From Arabiibacter massiliensis (lineage in GTDB: Bacteria; Actinomycetota; Coriobacteriia; Coriobacteriales; Eggerthellaceae), in the NCBI RefSeq assembly GCF_900169505.1, contig NZ_LT827021.1, positions 1,922,001 to 1,986,000 on the forward strand: a stretch of 64,000 nt of DNA, in the 5' to 3' direction. Below, in pieces: positions 33,085-41,345 of the stretch (position 1 is its first letter; each line of letters opens with the position of its first letter). Both the position numbers and the translations under genes were made by a program. The notes beneath the pieces were generated by a model. That model saw only the letters and a list, made by a program, of their open reading frames with translations. It did not search any database and was not told the origin of the DNA.

Positions 33085-34075
33085 CGAGCGCGACTACCGA
33101 GCCTTGATGGACGGCATCGAGATGCCCGACCGCGTGCGCGCGCACGTGATGCGAGAAGCGCGGCGGCTGCGAGAAGCGGAAGAGGCCGGGCGGCGAAGCG
33201 GTAGCCGGCAGACGAGGGCCGTCGCGGCGGGCGCGTGCACCGTCGCGCTCGTCGGCATCCTGGCTTTCGCCGCGACCGCGAACCGCCCTCCCGAGCATGT
33301 CGCCGCGCCCCTCGCGAACTCGTTCGCCCTGGTCGCGTATGCCGATGAGTACCCAGGCGCCGCGCCGGGCAATACCGTCGTGCTCGGCATGGACGACTTC
33401 GGCTTCGACAGCGCCTGGAAGGTGTGGCACAGCGACCCGGAGATCGACCCGAACAACGCGGACGATGCGCCCGACGAGGGGCGGCGCTACCTCTCGGTGG
33501 CGTACGACTTCAACCTGAGCTGCGTCGGCGACAACATCGCCTCGCTCACCTACACGGTGGAAGGCGAGCGCGTGCTGTTCTACACGCACGCCAAGGAAGC
33601 GCAGTCCGTCGCCCGCGACGGGGCCGACCCCTACACGGAAGAGCGCGGAACCAGCTTCACCGTGGACTACGAAGACCAGGGTTCGAACCGAGCCGAAACC
33701 TGGCGCGCGCTGCGCGTGTCGTTTCCGCTCGAAGGCGAGACCGCCGAGCTCTACGACGAGGTGATCGCGGAGTTCTACAGCGCCGCCCGCGAGTGGGACG
33801 TCGAAACGCACGAAAGGCTGAATGCGCTTCTCATCAGGAAGTACGCCGACATGGTATCCCAAGCCAGCCTGGTGCTGACCGCCGCCTACGAGGACGGCTC
33901 CACCGAGACGCAAACCTACGTCATCGCCCCGGTGGACGACCTCGAAGCGAAGGTGCGCGCCTACGACGACGCCCTGCGCGCGCAGGCCGACTCGATCGAT
34001 CCCACGAATCCGCCCGCAGGCCCCGTCGAGGAGATCCCCCGCCCCGCCCTGTTCACGCTCACTCGGATCTCGTAG
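33071..34075 (+). CDS. Putative anti-sigma factor (single-pass membrane protein)
   Basis: The 334-residue protein starts at a GTG inside the sigma gene after AGGAGG. A charged cytosolic part (1-45) is followed by one membrane helix (about 47-68, AVAAGACTVALVGILAFAAT) and a large exported beta-rich domain. This topology is that of DUF4179-type anti-sigma proteins. The exported part has no motif I can name. Its role as sigma inhibitor is inferred from gene overlap and topology. Confidence 0.7.
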   Translation: MNRNDERDYRALMDGIEMPDRVRAHVMREARRLREAEEAGRRSGSRQTRAVAAGACTVALVGILAFAATANRPPEHVAAPLANSFALVAYADEYPGAAPGNTVVLGMDDFGFDSAWKVWHSDPEIDPNNADDAPDEGRRYLSVAYDFNLSCVGDNIASLTYTVEGERVLFYTHAKEAQSVARDGADPYTEERGTSFTVDYEDQGSNRAETWRALRVSFPLEGETAELYDEVIAEFYSAAREWDVETHERLNALLIRKYADMVSQASLVLTAAYEDGSTETQTYVIAPVDDLEAKVRAYDDALRAQADSIDPTNPPAGPVEEIPRPALFTLTRIS

Positions 34076-34152
34076 CGCGGCCTCCGCTAACGGTCCGGCA
34101 ATCGCCCGGCGGCACTTCCGTACAAGCGGTTACGCCCCTTCCGCCTTTCTTC

Positions 34153-34199
34153 TAGAGTGTTCCCACTCTATCCGACAGCGCGCCGTTTCCGCGGCGCGC
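34153..34199. promoter_or_regulatory. Two hairpins ahead of amaP
   Basis: TAGAGTG-TTCC-CACTCTA (34153-34170) is a perfect 7-bp inverted repeat and GCGCGCCG / CGGCGCGC (34178-34199) a perfect 8-bp one. They lie between the anti-sigma gene and amaP. They may be a terminator for the sigma genes, an operator or a leader structure for amaP; the sequence does not decide. Confidence 0.4.
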
Positions 34200-34221
34200 G
34201 CACGAAAGAAAGGCGGCACAC

Positions 34222-34845
34222 ATGGGAAAGTTCAAGCGCATTAGCATGATCGTGTTCGTCGTTGCTGCCGTGCTGGGCGTCGGCGTGCTCGCTGCGCTGT
34301 GGTTCGCCTGGGAGCCCCTGTTCCCGGCGATCGCATGGCTCGTGAGCATGCCGTGGTTCTTCGTCGTCGAGGCCGTGCTGCTGGCCATCACCGCCATCGG
34401 CCTGTTGGTCGTGCTCATCCGCGCGATCACGGCTCCCGGCAAGAACTCGCAGCTCGAGCTCGAGCGCGACAACGGCAGCATCGCCATCACGCAGAACGCC
34501 ATCCAGTCCACCGTCAAGCACGTCGTGGAGAGCCATCACGGCCTGTCCACCGACAACGTCAAAGTGGACATCACGAACAAGCACGACCCGCGCATGACCA
34601 TCCACGCGAAGATCGACCCCGGCCGCAACGCCGAACTCGGCCAGCTGGGCGCGAAGCTGCAGAACGAGATCGCGGCGACGCTCGAGGCCTTCACCGGCTA
34701 CCCGGTGGACGGCGTGCGCATCACGTTTTCCGGCGACGCCGACGTCGTGACCCCCGCGTTCACGCAGCAGGCCACCAAGTACAGCGAGGACACGAACCGC
34801 CAGCACAAGGTGCAGCCGGTGCCGGCCCACGCCGTGGGCAAGTAA
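34222..34845 (+). CDS. amaP: Alkaline shock response membrane anchor protein
   Basis: The 207-residue protein has two N-terminal membrane helices (about 7-29 and 45-70) and a cytosolic domain of the Asp23-like fold (GSIAITQNAIQSTVKHVVES, VKVDITNKHDPRM). AmaP anchors Asp23 to the membrane in staphylococci. The next two genes encode DUF2273 and Asp23 proteins, the usual partners. AAAGG before the ATG. Confidence 0.88.
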   Translation: MGKFKRISMIVFVVAAVLGVGVLAALWFAWEPLFPAIAWLVSMPWFFVVEAVLLAITAIGLLVVLIRAITAPGKNSQLELERDNGSIAITQNAIQSTVKHVVESHHGLSTDNVKVDITNKHDPRMTIHAKIDPGRNAELGQLGAKLQNEIAATLEAFTGYPVDGVRITFSGDADVVTPAFTQQATKYSEDTNRQHKVQPVPAHAVGK

Positions 34846-34857
34846 GGAGGCGACCCC

Positions 34858-35274
34858 ATGACCCAGTCAGTTATGCACAGGCAGACGGCCGCTCCCTCCA
34901 ACCCGAAAGCGGCCAACCCGCGCGCGGGAGCAGCCAAAAGCGGCGGCGACCAGCGCAAGAACGCCTCGGCTTCGTCCCGCCCGGCCGAGACGCCCTCCGA
35001 CGCCTTCGCCAACGCGGCGTCCGAGACGAAGAACGACCGCGGCGTCTACGCAAGCATGAAGAAGGCGTTCGCGCCCTACGTGGAGAATCACAGCCATGCG
35101 GTGCTCTACGGCATCGTCGGCTTCGTCGCGGCGGCGCTCATCCTGCTCGTCGGCTTCTGGCCCACGGTGCTTCTGGCCCTGTTCGCCGCCATCGGCGTGA
35201 TCATCGGCAAGTACCGCGACGGCGACCGCAAGACCCGCGAGCAGATGAAGAACGTCCTCGACCGATTCAATTAG
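34858..35274 (+). CDS. DUF2273 small membrane protein of the Asp23 operon
   Basis: The 138-residue protein has a disordered Ala/Ser/Lys-rich N-terminus (1-60) and a C-terminal hairpin of two membrane helices (HAVLYGIVGFVAAALILLVG, then TVLLALFAAIGVIIGKYRDG), the DUF2273 core. Usual DUF2273 proteins are about 60 residues; this one carries an extra 70-residue tail. It lies 12 bases after amaP and 26 before asp23. AAGGAGG precedes the ATG. Confidence 0.85.
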   Translation: MTQSVMHRQTAAPSNPKAANPRAGAAKSGGDQRKNASASSRPAETPSDAFANAASETKNDRGVYASMKKAFAPYVENHSHAVLYGIVGFVAAALILLVGFWPTVLLALFAAIGVIIGKYRDGDRKTREQMKNVLDRFN

Positions 35275-35300
35275 CGCTTCTCAAACAGAAAGGAACTACC

Positions 35301-35813
35301 ATGACGCAGAGCACCATGAACCCCACCAGCACCAAGAGCACCTACGATCCCTACTCCTCCATGGATTCGCAGGACAAGTCCTACGACCTGAGCGAGCTTG
35401 ACGACACGAAGTCCGAGCCGGTGTACAAACTGGTCATCAATGAGAACGTCGTCGAGAAGATCTCCTCGCTCGCCGCGCAGAAGATCGACGGCATCATCGA
35501 CATGAAGGGCAACGTCCTCTCCCGCATCCAGGAGGGCCTCGGCAACGCCGACAAGACCAAGGGCGTGGACGCCGACATCGTCGACGACTCCAATGCCAAG
35601 ATCGACCTCGACGTCATCCTGGAGTACGGCAAGTCGGCCCCCGATGTGTTCGACGAGATCAAGAAGGTCGTCGGCGAGGACCTCAAGGACATGACCGGCC
35701 TCAACGTGGTCGAGATGACCGTGAACGTGGTGGACGTCATGACCCCGGAGGAGTACGCCCAGAAGAACGGCAACAACAACAGCGACGACGGGCAGAACGG
35801 CGGCTCCAACTAG
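35301..35813 (+). CDS. Asp23/Gls24 family envelope stress response protein
   Basis: The 170-residue protein has a Ser/Tyr/Asp-rich N-terminus (1-45), then the Asp23 domain (YKLVINENVVEKISSLAAQK, GLNVVEMTVNVVDVMTPEEY) and an Asn-rich tail. Asp23 proteins coat the inner face of the membrane and respond to envelope stress. The start at 35301 follows AAAGGAAC. Third gene of the amaP operon, closed by a strong terminator. Confidence 0.92.
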   Translation: MTQSTMNPTSTKSTYDPYSSMDSQDKSYDLSELDDTKSEPVYKLVINENVVEKISSLAAQKIDGIIDMKGNVLSRIQEGLGNADKTKGVDADIVDDSNAKIDLDVILEYGKSAPDVFDEIKKVVGEDLKDMTGLNVVEMTVNVVDVMTPEEYAQKNGNNNSDDGQNGGSN

Positions 35814-35880
35814 CTTTCCGCGAGGCCGCGCGGCGTCGATGCGCGCGAGGAGCCCCGTCCCCCTTCCGCGCACCAGGTGC

Positions 35881-35916
35881 AAGCCCCTTTCCGCTTTACG
35901 TGGAAAGGGGCTTTTT
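35881..35916 (+). terminator. Rho-independent terminator after asp23
   Basis: AAGCCCCTTTCC and its perfect complement form a 12-bp stem with a 9-base loop, followed by TTTTT. It is the clearest terminator in the window. Confidence 0.95.
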
Positions 35917-35981
35917 CGCGCGGCGGGCCCCGGCGAGCACTACAATAGGGGCAGGCGCTGCTGAGGGTTTGGAGGATACGC

Positions 35982-37151
35982 ATGAACCTGCTCGATTACC
36001 TGGCCACCGAGTTCGCGACGTTCGACGAGAAGCCGTTCAACCCGGTGGACTCGGCCATCCTCTCGCAATTCTGCATGGTGCGCGCCGAGGGCATCGTGCC
36101 GGCGCTGCGCGAGCGGAAGTCGTTTCTGGACGTGGGCACGCTGGTGCAGAACCTGCTGTCGCCCGCGCGCGACGAGGTGCGCTTCGTCGACCTTTTGCGC
36201 GCCGAGCGCTACGGCGACATGTTCACCGGGCTCGACCCCGCCAACGTGAAGGACAACCTGCTGGCGCTGGCCGCAAGCCCGCGTTTCCGCGACATGCGCG
36301 TGCGCGACTACCTGAGCCTGTTCGACACCGAGCGGCAGACGCAGTTCGCCGCCGTGACGTTCGTGTACAAGAAGGACTTCGCCTACGTGGGGTTCCGCGG
36401 CACCGACACCTCGTTCACCGGCTGGCGCGAGAACTTCAACATGGTGTACAACGCGCCCGTGCCGGCGCAGGAGCAGGCCGTACGCTACCTTGAGGCCGTC
36501 GCGCCGCGGCTGCCGAAGTGCCTGTTCGTGGGCGGGCACTCGAAGGGCGGCAACCTGGCGATGTACGCGGCGCTGCGAGCGAATCCGGCCGTGCAGGATC
36601 GCATCGAGCGCGTGTTCACGCACGACGGCCCGGGCTTCAAGGCGGGCATGGTGAGCAGCGAGGAGTACGCCGCCATCCGCGACCGCGTGCACAAGACCGT
36701 GCCGCAAGACTCCGTGGTTGGCATGCTGATGGACTCGCCGGCCGACCTCGACCTGCGCGTGGTGCACAGTTCCGAGAAGGGCGTCATGCAGCACAGCGTG
36801 TTCAGCTGGGATGTGGACGGCGACGACTTCGCCTACGTCGAGGGCCTCACGGACGGCGCCCGGTTCACCGACGCCGTGGTCACCCAATGGCTGGCCAGGT
36901 TCTCCGACGAGGAGGCGGCCGTGGTGGTGGACGCCCTGTTCCAGGCACTCGAAGCGTCCGGCGCGCGGGACGCCACCGAGGTGCTCATGGGCGGGCCGAA
37001 GTCCATCGCGCTGTTGGGCGAGGCCGCCAAGAACATCGACGACGACGCGCGCGACGTGCTGACAGGCGCGCTGGGCTCGCTCGCCGAAGTGGCCGCCCGC
37101 GAGGCGACCTCGGGCCTGCTGCAATGGATCGCCCCCAAGGCGAAAGGGTAA
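35982..37151 (+). CDS. DUF2974 (Mbeg1-like) lipase-fold protein
   Basis: The 389-residue protein starts with MNLLDYLATEFATFDEKPFN, typical of DUF2974. It has YVGFRGTDTSFTGWREN and the nucleophile elbow GGHSKGGNLAMYAAL, as in alpha/beta lipases. A catalytic Ser-Asp-His triad is plausible (HDGPGF, HSVFSW), but no signal peptide is visible, so it acts in the cytosol. The substrate is unknown. GGAGG lies before the ATG; monocistronic. Confidence 0.85.
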   Translation: MNLLDYLATEFATFDEKPFNPVDSAILSQFCMVRAEGIVPALRERKSFLDVGTLVQNLLSPARDEVRFVDLLRAERYGDMFTGLDPANVKDNLLALAASPRFRDMRVRDYLSLFDTERQTQFAAVTFVYKKDFAYVGFRGTDTSFTGWRENFNMVYNAPVPAQEQAVRYLEAVAPRLPKCLFVGGHSKGGNLAMYAALRANPAVQDRIERVFTHDGPGFKAGMVSSEEYAAIRDRVHKTVPQDSVVGMLMDSPADLDLRVVHSSEKGVMQHSVFSWDVDGDDFAYVEGLTDGARFTDAVVTQWLARFSDEEAAVVVDALFQALEASGARDATEVLMGGPKSIALLGEAAKNIDDDARDVLTGALGSLAEVAAREATSGLLQWIAPKAKG

Positions 37152-37184
37152 GCGAGCGGTCGGCGGCAGCGGGGGTGGCGAAGC

Positions 37185-37312
37185 GGCAGGAATTTGCGGC
37201 TGTGGCACGCGCGGCGCGCCCGCGATTTCCGCGACCTGGGGAAACGCTTGCTCATGAGCGCCCGAAACCTCGGAAACCCGCCCGATCCGTGCCACAGCCG
37301 CAAATTCTTGCC
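37185..37312. repeat. 128-bp element with 24-bp terminal inverted repeats (family F)
   Basis: GGCAGGAATTTGCGGCTGTG... at 37185-37208 is matched in reverse at 37289-37312 with one mismatch in 24. The inner 80 bases are GC-rich with small stems and no coding potential. The element takes up most of the gap between two convergent genes and looks like a miniature transposon or a structured RNA. Confidence 0.7.
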
Positions 37313-37343
37313 AGTACGCAGAACCGGCTGACACCGCGCCCCC

Positions 37344-38792
37344 TCATCGCTTCGTATCGCCCGACGCTGGCTCGCGATGCTTCTGCAAAACGTCGAGCAT
37401 CTCCTCCTTCGAGTGCACGTCGAGCTTCGCGTACAAACGCTTCGTGTGCCCGCGCACCGTGTTGAGCGAGATGCCCAGCTTGTCGGCGCAAAATTGGAGT
37501 GTCCTTCCCTGACATAGCAGGACGACGATCTCCTTTTCGCGCTTCGTCAATCGATACGCGACGGCGGCACGTTCGATACTACGTTCGACCGCCTCGTCAA
37601 TGGAAGCGGGCGCGGCCTCAAGGTCGATGATGACTTGCGGAACCTCGGCAGCACGAACCTTGCGACCCTCGAGCCGAGACAACGCTATGAGGTACACCAC
37701 GACGAGGAACACGCCGAGCGACACGAGGATGACCATCGAGTTGTCAAGCTTCCCCATCCACTTCGCCATCAACTCGCCGAATGCCGTGAACACCAGCATG
37801 AGGGCCCATCCGAACGCGAACACGACATAGGGAGGCCGCGATGAGCGCTGGGAAAAATCGACGACGCGAATCCACCAGTATGCCAGAATGAAGTAGTTCG
37901 CCGTCGCGAACAAGGTGAGCGCCACGCTGTTGAGCGCGCCGTCGCTCACGAGCACCATGAGGAAGCTTGCCGTGGTTACAGCGGTGATGACATACCACAT
38001 CGACAAAAGATTGAAATCGCTCTTCAAAAGGTACAACTGCACGAGCGGCACCAAAACGATGAGGGCACCCGCCACGCGATACACCACGTGATACATCGAC
38101 GTCGGAGCAACGGCACCGCCGAAGGGAAGCGCCTGCATGATCCCCCACACGAACGAGTAGATGGCCATGGAGATGATCCATTTGCTATCGCCTTTCCCGA
38201 ACGACGGCGTGCGCGAAGCGTGCCCCACCTCGAAACGCTGGAGGCCGGCTGCGAACGACCTCTCGAACGCCACGCACCCCATGAGCGGAAACACCAGCAA
38301 AGCCGCACCTGTCAGCAGAGGAGGCAGAAACGTCAAGCCGATAACGAGCAGCGGCGCAAGAGAGAGCGACACGCAGATATGGAGCAGCGCCGTGGGAAGG
38401 GAGAGGCGCGCGTACACTTCGCCCCACTGAATGTAGAGCCACCCCGCCATCATGCTCCCCACCACGAGCGCCACCAGGCTCGCGTCTCCGAGCACACCCG
38501 CCCACACAAGCTCGCCGAGCACGATCATCACGATCGTCGCGCTCACGTTGAGCCCGCGACGGGCCTTCGCGCCCAAGGGCCTCGCCCGGGCGACAAGCAC
38601 CACGGCCACGGGAAACAGCCCGCGAAACAGCGTGCTGAGCAGAAGATCGAGGCTCCCGTCTCCCAGCACCTGCTGGCCGTAGGGCAGACAGCCAAGCCAC
38701 ACCCGCACTCCCACGATCCCCAGAAACGGGCAAAACCAGGCGGGGGCGTTCTGAGCCCGCCTTCCCGTCGTCAAACCCCCCGTTTTCCCCAT
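37344..38792 (-). CDS. LuxR-type regulator with large N-terminal membrane domain
   Basis: The 482-residue protein has about twelve hydrophobic segments (to residue about 375), a linker and a LuxR HTH: LTKREKEIVVLLCQGRT, then ISLNTVRGHTKRLYAKLDV. The start at 38792 follows GAAGGG; longer frames to 38876 have weaker sites. It is divergent from a cytochrome plus flavin reductase pair and likely controls it, as the related protein at 9440 does for its own neighbour. Confidence 0.87.
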   Translation of the reverse strand: MGKTGGLTTGRRAQNAPAWFCPFLGIVGVRVWLGCLPYGQQVLGDGSLDLLLSTLFRGLFPVAVVLVARARPLGAKARRGLNVSATIVMIVLGELVWAGVLGDASLVALVVGSMMAGWLYIQWGEVYARLSLPTALLHICVSLSLAPLLVIGLTFLPPLLTGAALLVFPLMGCVAFERSFAAGLQRFEVGHASRTPSFGKGDSKWIISMAIYSFVWGIMQALPFGGAVAPTSMYHVVYRVAGALIVLVPLVQLYLLKSDFNLLSMWYVITAVTTASFLMVLVSDGALNSVALTLFATANYFILAYWWIRVVDFSQRSSRPPYVVFAFGWALMLVFTAFGELMAKWMGKLDNSMVILVSLGVFLVVVYLIALSRLEGRKVRAAEVPQVIIDLEAAPASIDEAVERSIERAAVAYRLTKREKEIVVLLCQGRTLQFCADKLGISLNTVRGHTKRLYAKLDVHSKEEMLDVLQKHREPASGDTKR

Positions 38793-38903
38793 GTTCGCAC
38801 CCTTCCACATCGCCTTAGCCGCAGCGCGCTTCCCATACGCCACGGCATGACGAAACACTAGCATAAGGCGCTTCAACCATAGCTGCGTTCGTCCGCACTC
38901 GCA

Positions 38904-38956
38904 AGGGACATGAAAGATGTGGCCCCGTCGAAGCGCGTATCACGATTCATGTCTCT
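38904..38956. promoter_or_regulatory. Inverted repeat in the luxR/cytochrome divergent region
   Basis: AGGGACATGAA at 38904-38914 is matched in reverse by TTCATGTCTCT at 38946-38956, 10 of 11 bases, with 31 bases between. It lies midway in the 239-base gap between the regulator and cytochrome genes and may be the regulator's site. It does not share sequence with the candidate operator at 9408. Confidence 0.4.
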
Positions 38957-39031
38957 TGGAATCGGCGCACACGCCCTCGACACTGTGCTTGCAAGCTCGA
39001 TCAATCGAACGAGACGAGGAAAGGAGGGGAG

Positions 39032-39622
39032 ATGGACAAGGGAAGCAAGCGCAGGAAACTCGTGACGGCGCTGTGCGTCACCGGCGTCGTGATCGTCGGA
39101 GCCGGCGCGGGACTCTGGGTGTGGCACGAGCAACCGGGATTCTGCGGATCCGTTTGCCACGACACGATGGGGTCGTACGTGGAGTCGTACGAGGGCGGGG
39201 AGATGCTCGCAAGCCAACACGCCCAAGCGGACGTCGTATGCCTGGATTGCCACGAAGCCGAGCTCCACACCCAGCTCGCCGAACTGCAGGTGCAGCTGAG
39301 CGGCGAGTACCGGCTTCCGCTGGCGAAGATGGAAACCGACGACGCGTTCTGCCTGCGCGACGGATGCCACACGCGCGAAAAGATCGTCACGGCAACCGCC
39401 GACTACGCCGCAGGCGGCGGCACGAAGGTCAATCCGCACGAGATCACGTTCTCGGCCGACTACGGCGACACGGAGAGCCCTCACCAGGTTGGCGGCGAGA
39501 CCGCCCCGTGCGCCACCTGCCACACCATGCATCGTACATCGGCAGGCATCGACTACTGCTACGACGCCTGCCACCACACGCAGACATTCGACTCATGTTA
39601 CGGATGCCACGATCATCGCTGA
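39032..39622 (+). CDS. NapC/NirT-like membrane multiheme cytochrome c
   Basis: The 196-residue protein has one N-terminal membrane anchor (about 9-31) and an exported heme domain. Three canonical sites are seen (CLDCH, CATCH, CYGCH). Three have longer spacing: CGSVCH and CYDACH (CX3CH) and CLRDGCH (CX4CH). Such cytochromes take electrons from menaquinol and pass them to an exported reductase. The partner is the flavoprotein encoded 30 bases downstream. AGGAGG precedes the ATG. Confidence 0.88.
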   Translation: MDKGSKRRKLVTALCVTGVVIVGAGAGLWVWHEQPGFCGSVCHDTMGSYVESYEGGEMLASQHAQADVVCLDCHEAELHTQLAELQVQLSGEYRLPLAKMETDDAFCLRDGCHTREKIVTATADYAAGGGTKVNPHEITFSADYGDTESPHQVGGETAPCATCHTMHRTSAGIDYCYDACHHTQTFDSCYGCHDHR

Positions 39623-39652
39623 TCGAAGCACAGACAAGGAGAAGGGATCATC

Positions 39653-41278
39653 ATGAAAAACGAACTGACGCGCCGGTCCTTCATCGCAGGAGGGGCCTCT
39701 GCCATGGCCCTGGGCGCATTCACGCTCGCCGGTTGTTCAGGCGGAGCCGGAACCGGGGCCGTGCAATCGTCCGACATCGACTGGGCCGAGGAGACGGACG
39801 TCATCGTCGTCGGCTTCGGAGGGGCGGGCGCAGCTGCAGCAATCAACGCCTCCGAAGCCGGCGCGAACGTGATCGTGCTCGAAAAGGCGCCTGAGCAGGA
39901 TTGCGGTGGCAACACCTCCGTCTCGGGCGGAACCATGTGCGTCGTCGACCCAAGCAAGCTGGACATGGCGCACGAGTTCATCCGCTACCAAATGCCCGAT
40001 ACCACCGCTGACGAGGAGATCGACGGTTACCTGGAGGAATCCGCCACGCTGGAACAGTGGCTCATCGACCACGGAGCCGATGTAAAGGTCGGGGAAACCA
40101 GGGGATCCATGTACGGCGCGCTCGATACAGCCGAGGCCTTTCCCAAGACGCTCAAAGTGGGCGGCAATGGCTACGGCCTGTTCACGTTCTTGAAGGGCGC
40201 GGTCGAGTCGTCGGCCGGCGTGTCCGTACGCTATGAAACCTCCGCCCGTCGGCTCATCTTCGACCCGGCGACCAAAGAGGTGCTCGGCGTTGCTGCTTCC
40301 GACGCGAGCGGCGAGGAACTCAACATCAAGGCGAAGCGCGGGGTGGTGCTCTGCCTGGGCGGCTTCGAGAACAACCACCAGATGAAGACCGCATACTATC
40401 CTCCGAACGTGCCCATCTTCCCCTGCGGCACCCCGTACAACACCGGGGACGGCGTGGGGATGGTCGCGGAAGTCGGCGCGCAGCTGCGCGGGTTCTCGTC
40501 GGTGGAATGGGGATGCCATTGTTGCAAGCTCGCCTCGGAGGAGGTCGGCGTATCATGCGGATTCACCTGGACGGACTTCGAGTGCTGGAACAACAGCATC
40601 ATGGTGAACGCGCGCGGCGAGCGCTTCGTGAACGAGTCGGGGCGCACCGTGTCCGACCGCGCCATCATGCGCCCTCTGCACGACAAGTCGCAGCTCCCGG
40701 AGCTGGCGTTCAGCATGGACACCCTGAGCTACACCAACCTCCCCATGTTCTTCGTCTGCGACGATGCGAAGGTTTCGGCAGGCCCCGTGTTCAACAACTG
40801 CTCAGCTGCCGCCGGCAACCACTGGGCGCATATCCACGAGTGGTACACGTGGAGCGATGACAACCAGGCGGAGATCGAGAAGGGGTGGCTCGTCAAGGCC
40901 GACACAGTGGAGGAGCTTGCGGACAAGCTCGGAATCGATCCGGCGGGGCTCGCCGCCGCCGTCGCTACGTACAACGAGTCGTGCGCAGCCGGAGCCGACG
41001 GGGCCTTCGGACGCACCGATGCGCTCACACCCCTCGGCACGCCGCCGTTCTACGGATGCGAGCTGGGGCTCGGCCTTATCAACACGCAGGGCGGCCCCAC
41101 GCGCGACGGGGCGCACCATGTGCTCGACCCCGAAGGGAACCCCATCCCGCGTCTCTACGCTGGCGGCGAGTTCGGCTCTCTCTATGGCTGGCTCTACCAA
41201 GGAGCCGGCAACCTGCCCGAAGCGCTCGGCGCCCGCGTTGCCGGAGCCAATGCCGCGAACGAGGAGCCTTGGGGGTAG
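39653..41278 (+). CDS. Tat-exported FAD-dependent reductase paired with the cytochrome
   Basis: The 541-residue protein has a twin-arginine signal (LTRRSFIAGG) with a lipobox-like LAGC, an FAD site (DVIVVGFGGAGAAAAI) and the fumarate reductase family region NARGERFVNESGRTVSDRA. The C-terminus closes the flavin site (GAGNLPEALGARVAGANAA). With the upstream cytochrome it forms a quinol-to-acceptor respiratory module, laid out like the cgr operon of Eggerthella lenta. The acceptor is unknown; a cysteine-rich stretch (EWGCHCCKL) near residue 285 is unusual for the family. Confidence 0.9.
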   Translation: MKNELTRRSFIAGGASAMALGAFTLAGCSGGAGTGAVQSSDIDWAEETDVIVVGFGGAGAAAAINASEAGANVIVLEKAPEQDCGGNTSVSGGTMCVVDPSKLDMAHEFIRYQMPDTTADEEIDGYLEESATLEQWLIDHGADVKVGETRGSMYGALDTAEAFPKTLKVGGNGYGLFTFLKGAVESSAGVSVRYETSARRLIFDPATKEVLGVAASDASGEELNIKAKRGVVLCLGGFENNHQMKTAYYPPNVPIFPCGTPYNTGDGVGMVAEVGAQLRGFSSVEWGCHCCKLASEEVGVSCGFTWTDFECWNNSIMVNARGERFVNESGRTVSDRAIMRPLHDKSQLPELAFSMDTLSYTNLPMFFVCDDAKVSAGPVFNNCSAAAGNHWAHIHEWYTWSDDNQAEIEKGWLVKADTVEELADKLGIDPAGLAAAVATYNESCAAGADGAFGRTDALTPLGTPPFYGCELGLGLINTQGGPTRDGAHHVLDPEGNPIPRLYAGGEFGSLYGWLYQGAGNLPEALGARVAGANAANEEPWG

Positions 41279-41290
41279 TCATTGTTCGCG

Positions 41291-41325
41291 CGCGGGGGGG
41301 TCGACCGCTCGGTCGCTCCCCCGCG
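41291..41325 (+). terminator. GC-rich hairpin after the reductase gene
   Basis: CGCGGGGG and CCCCCGCG pair, with an inner GACCG/CGGTC stem. It begins 12 bases past the reductase stop and lies between convergent genes. The following TAGCCTTTC is only weakly U-rich. Confidence 0.6.
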
Positions 41326-41345
41326 TAGCCTTTCAGGCCCAGTCC

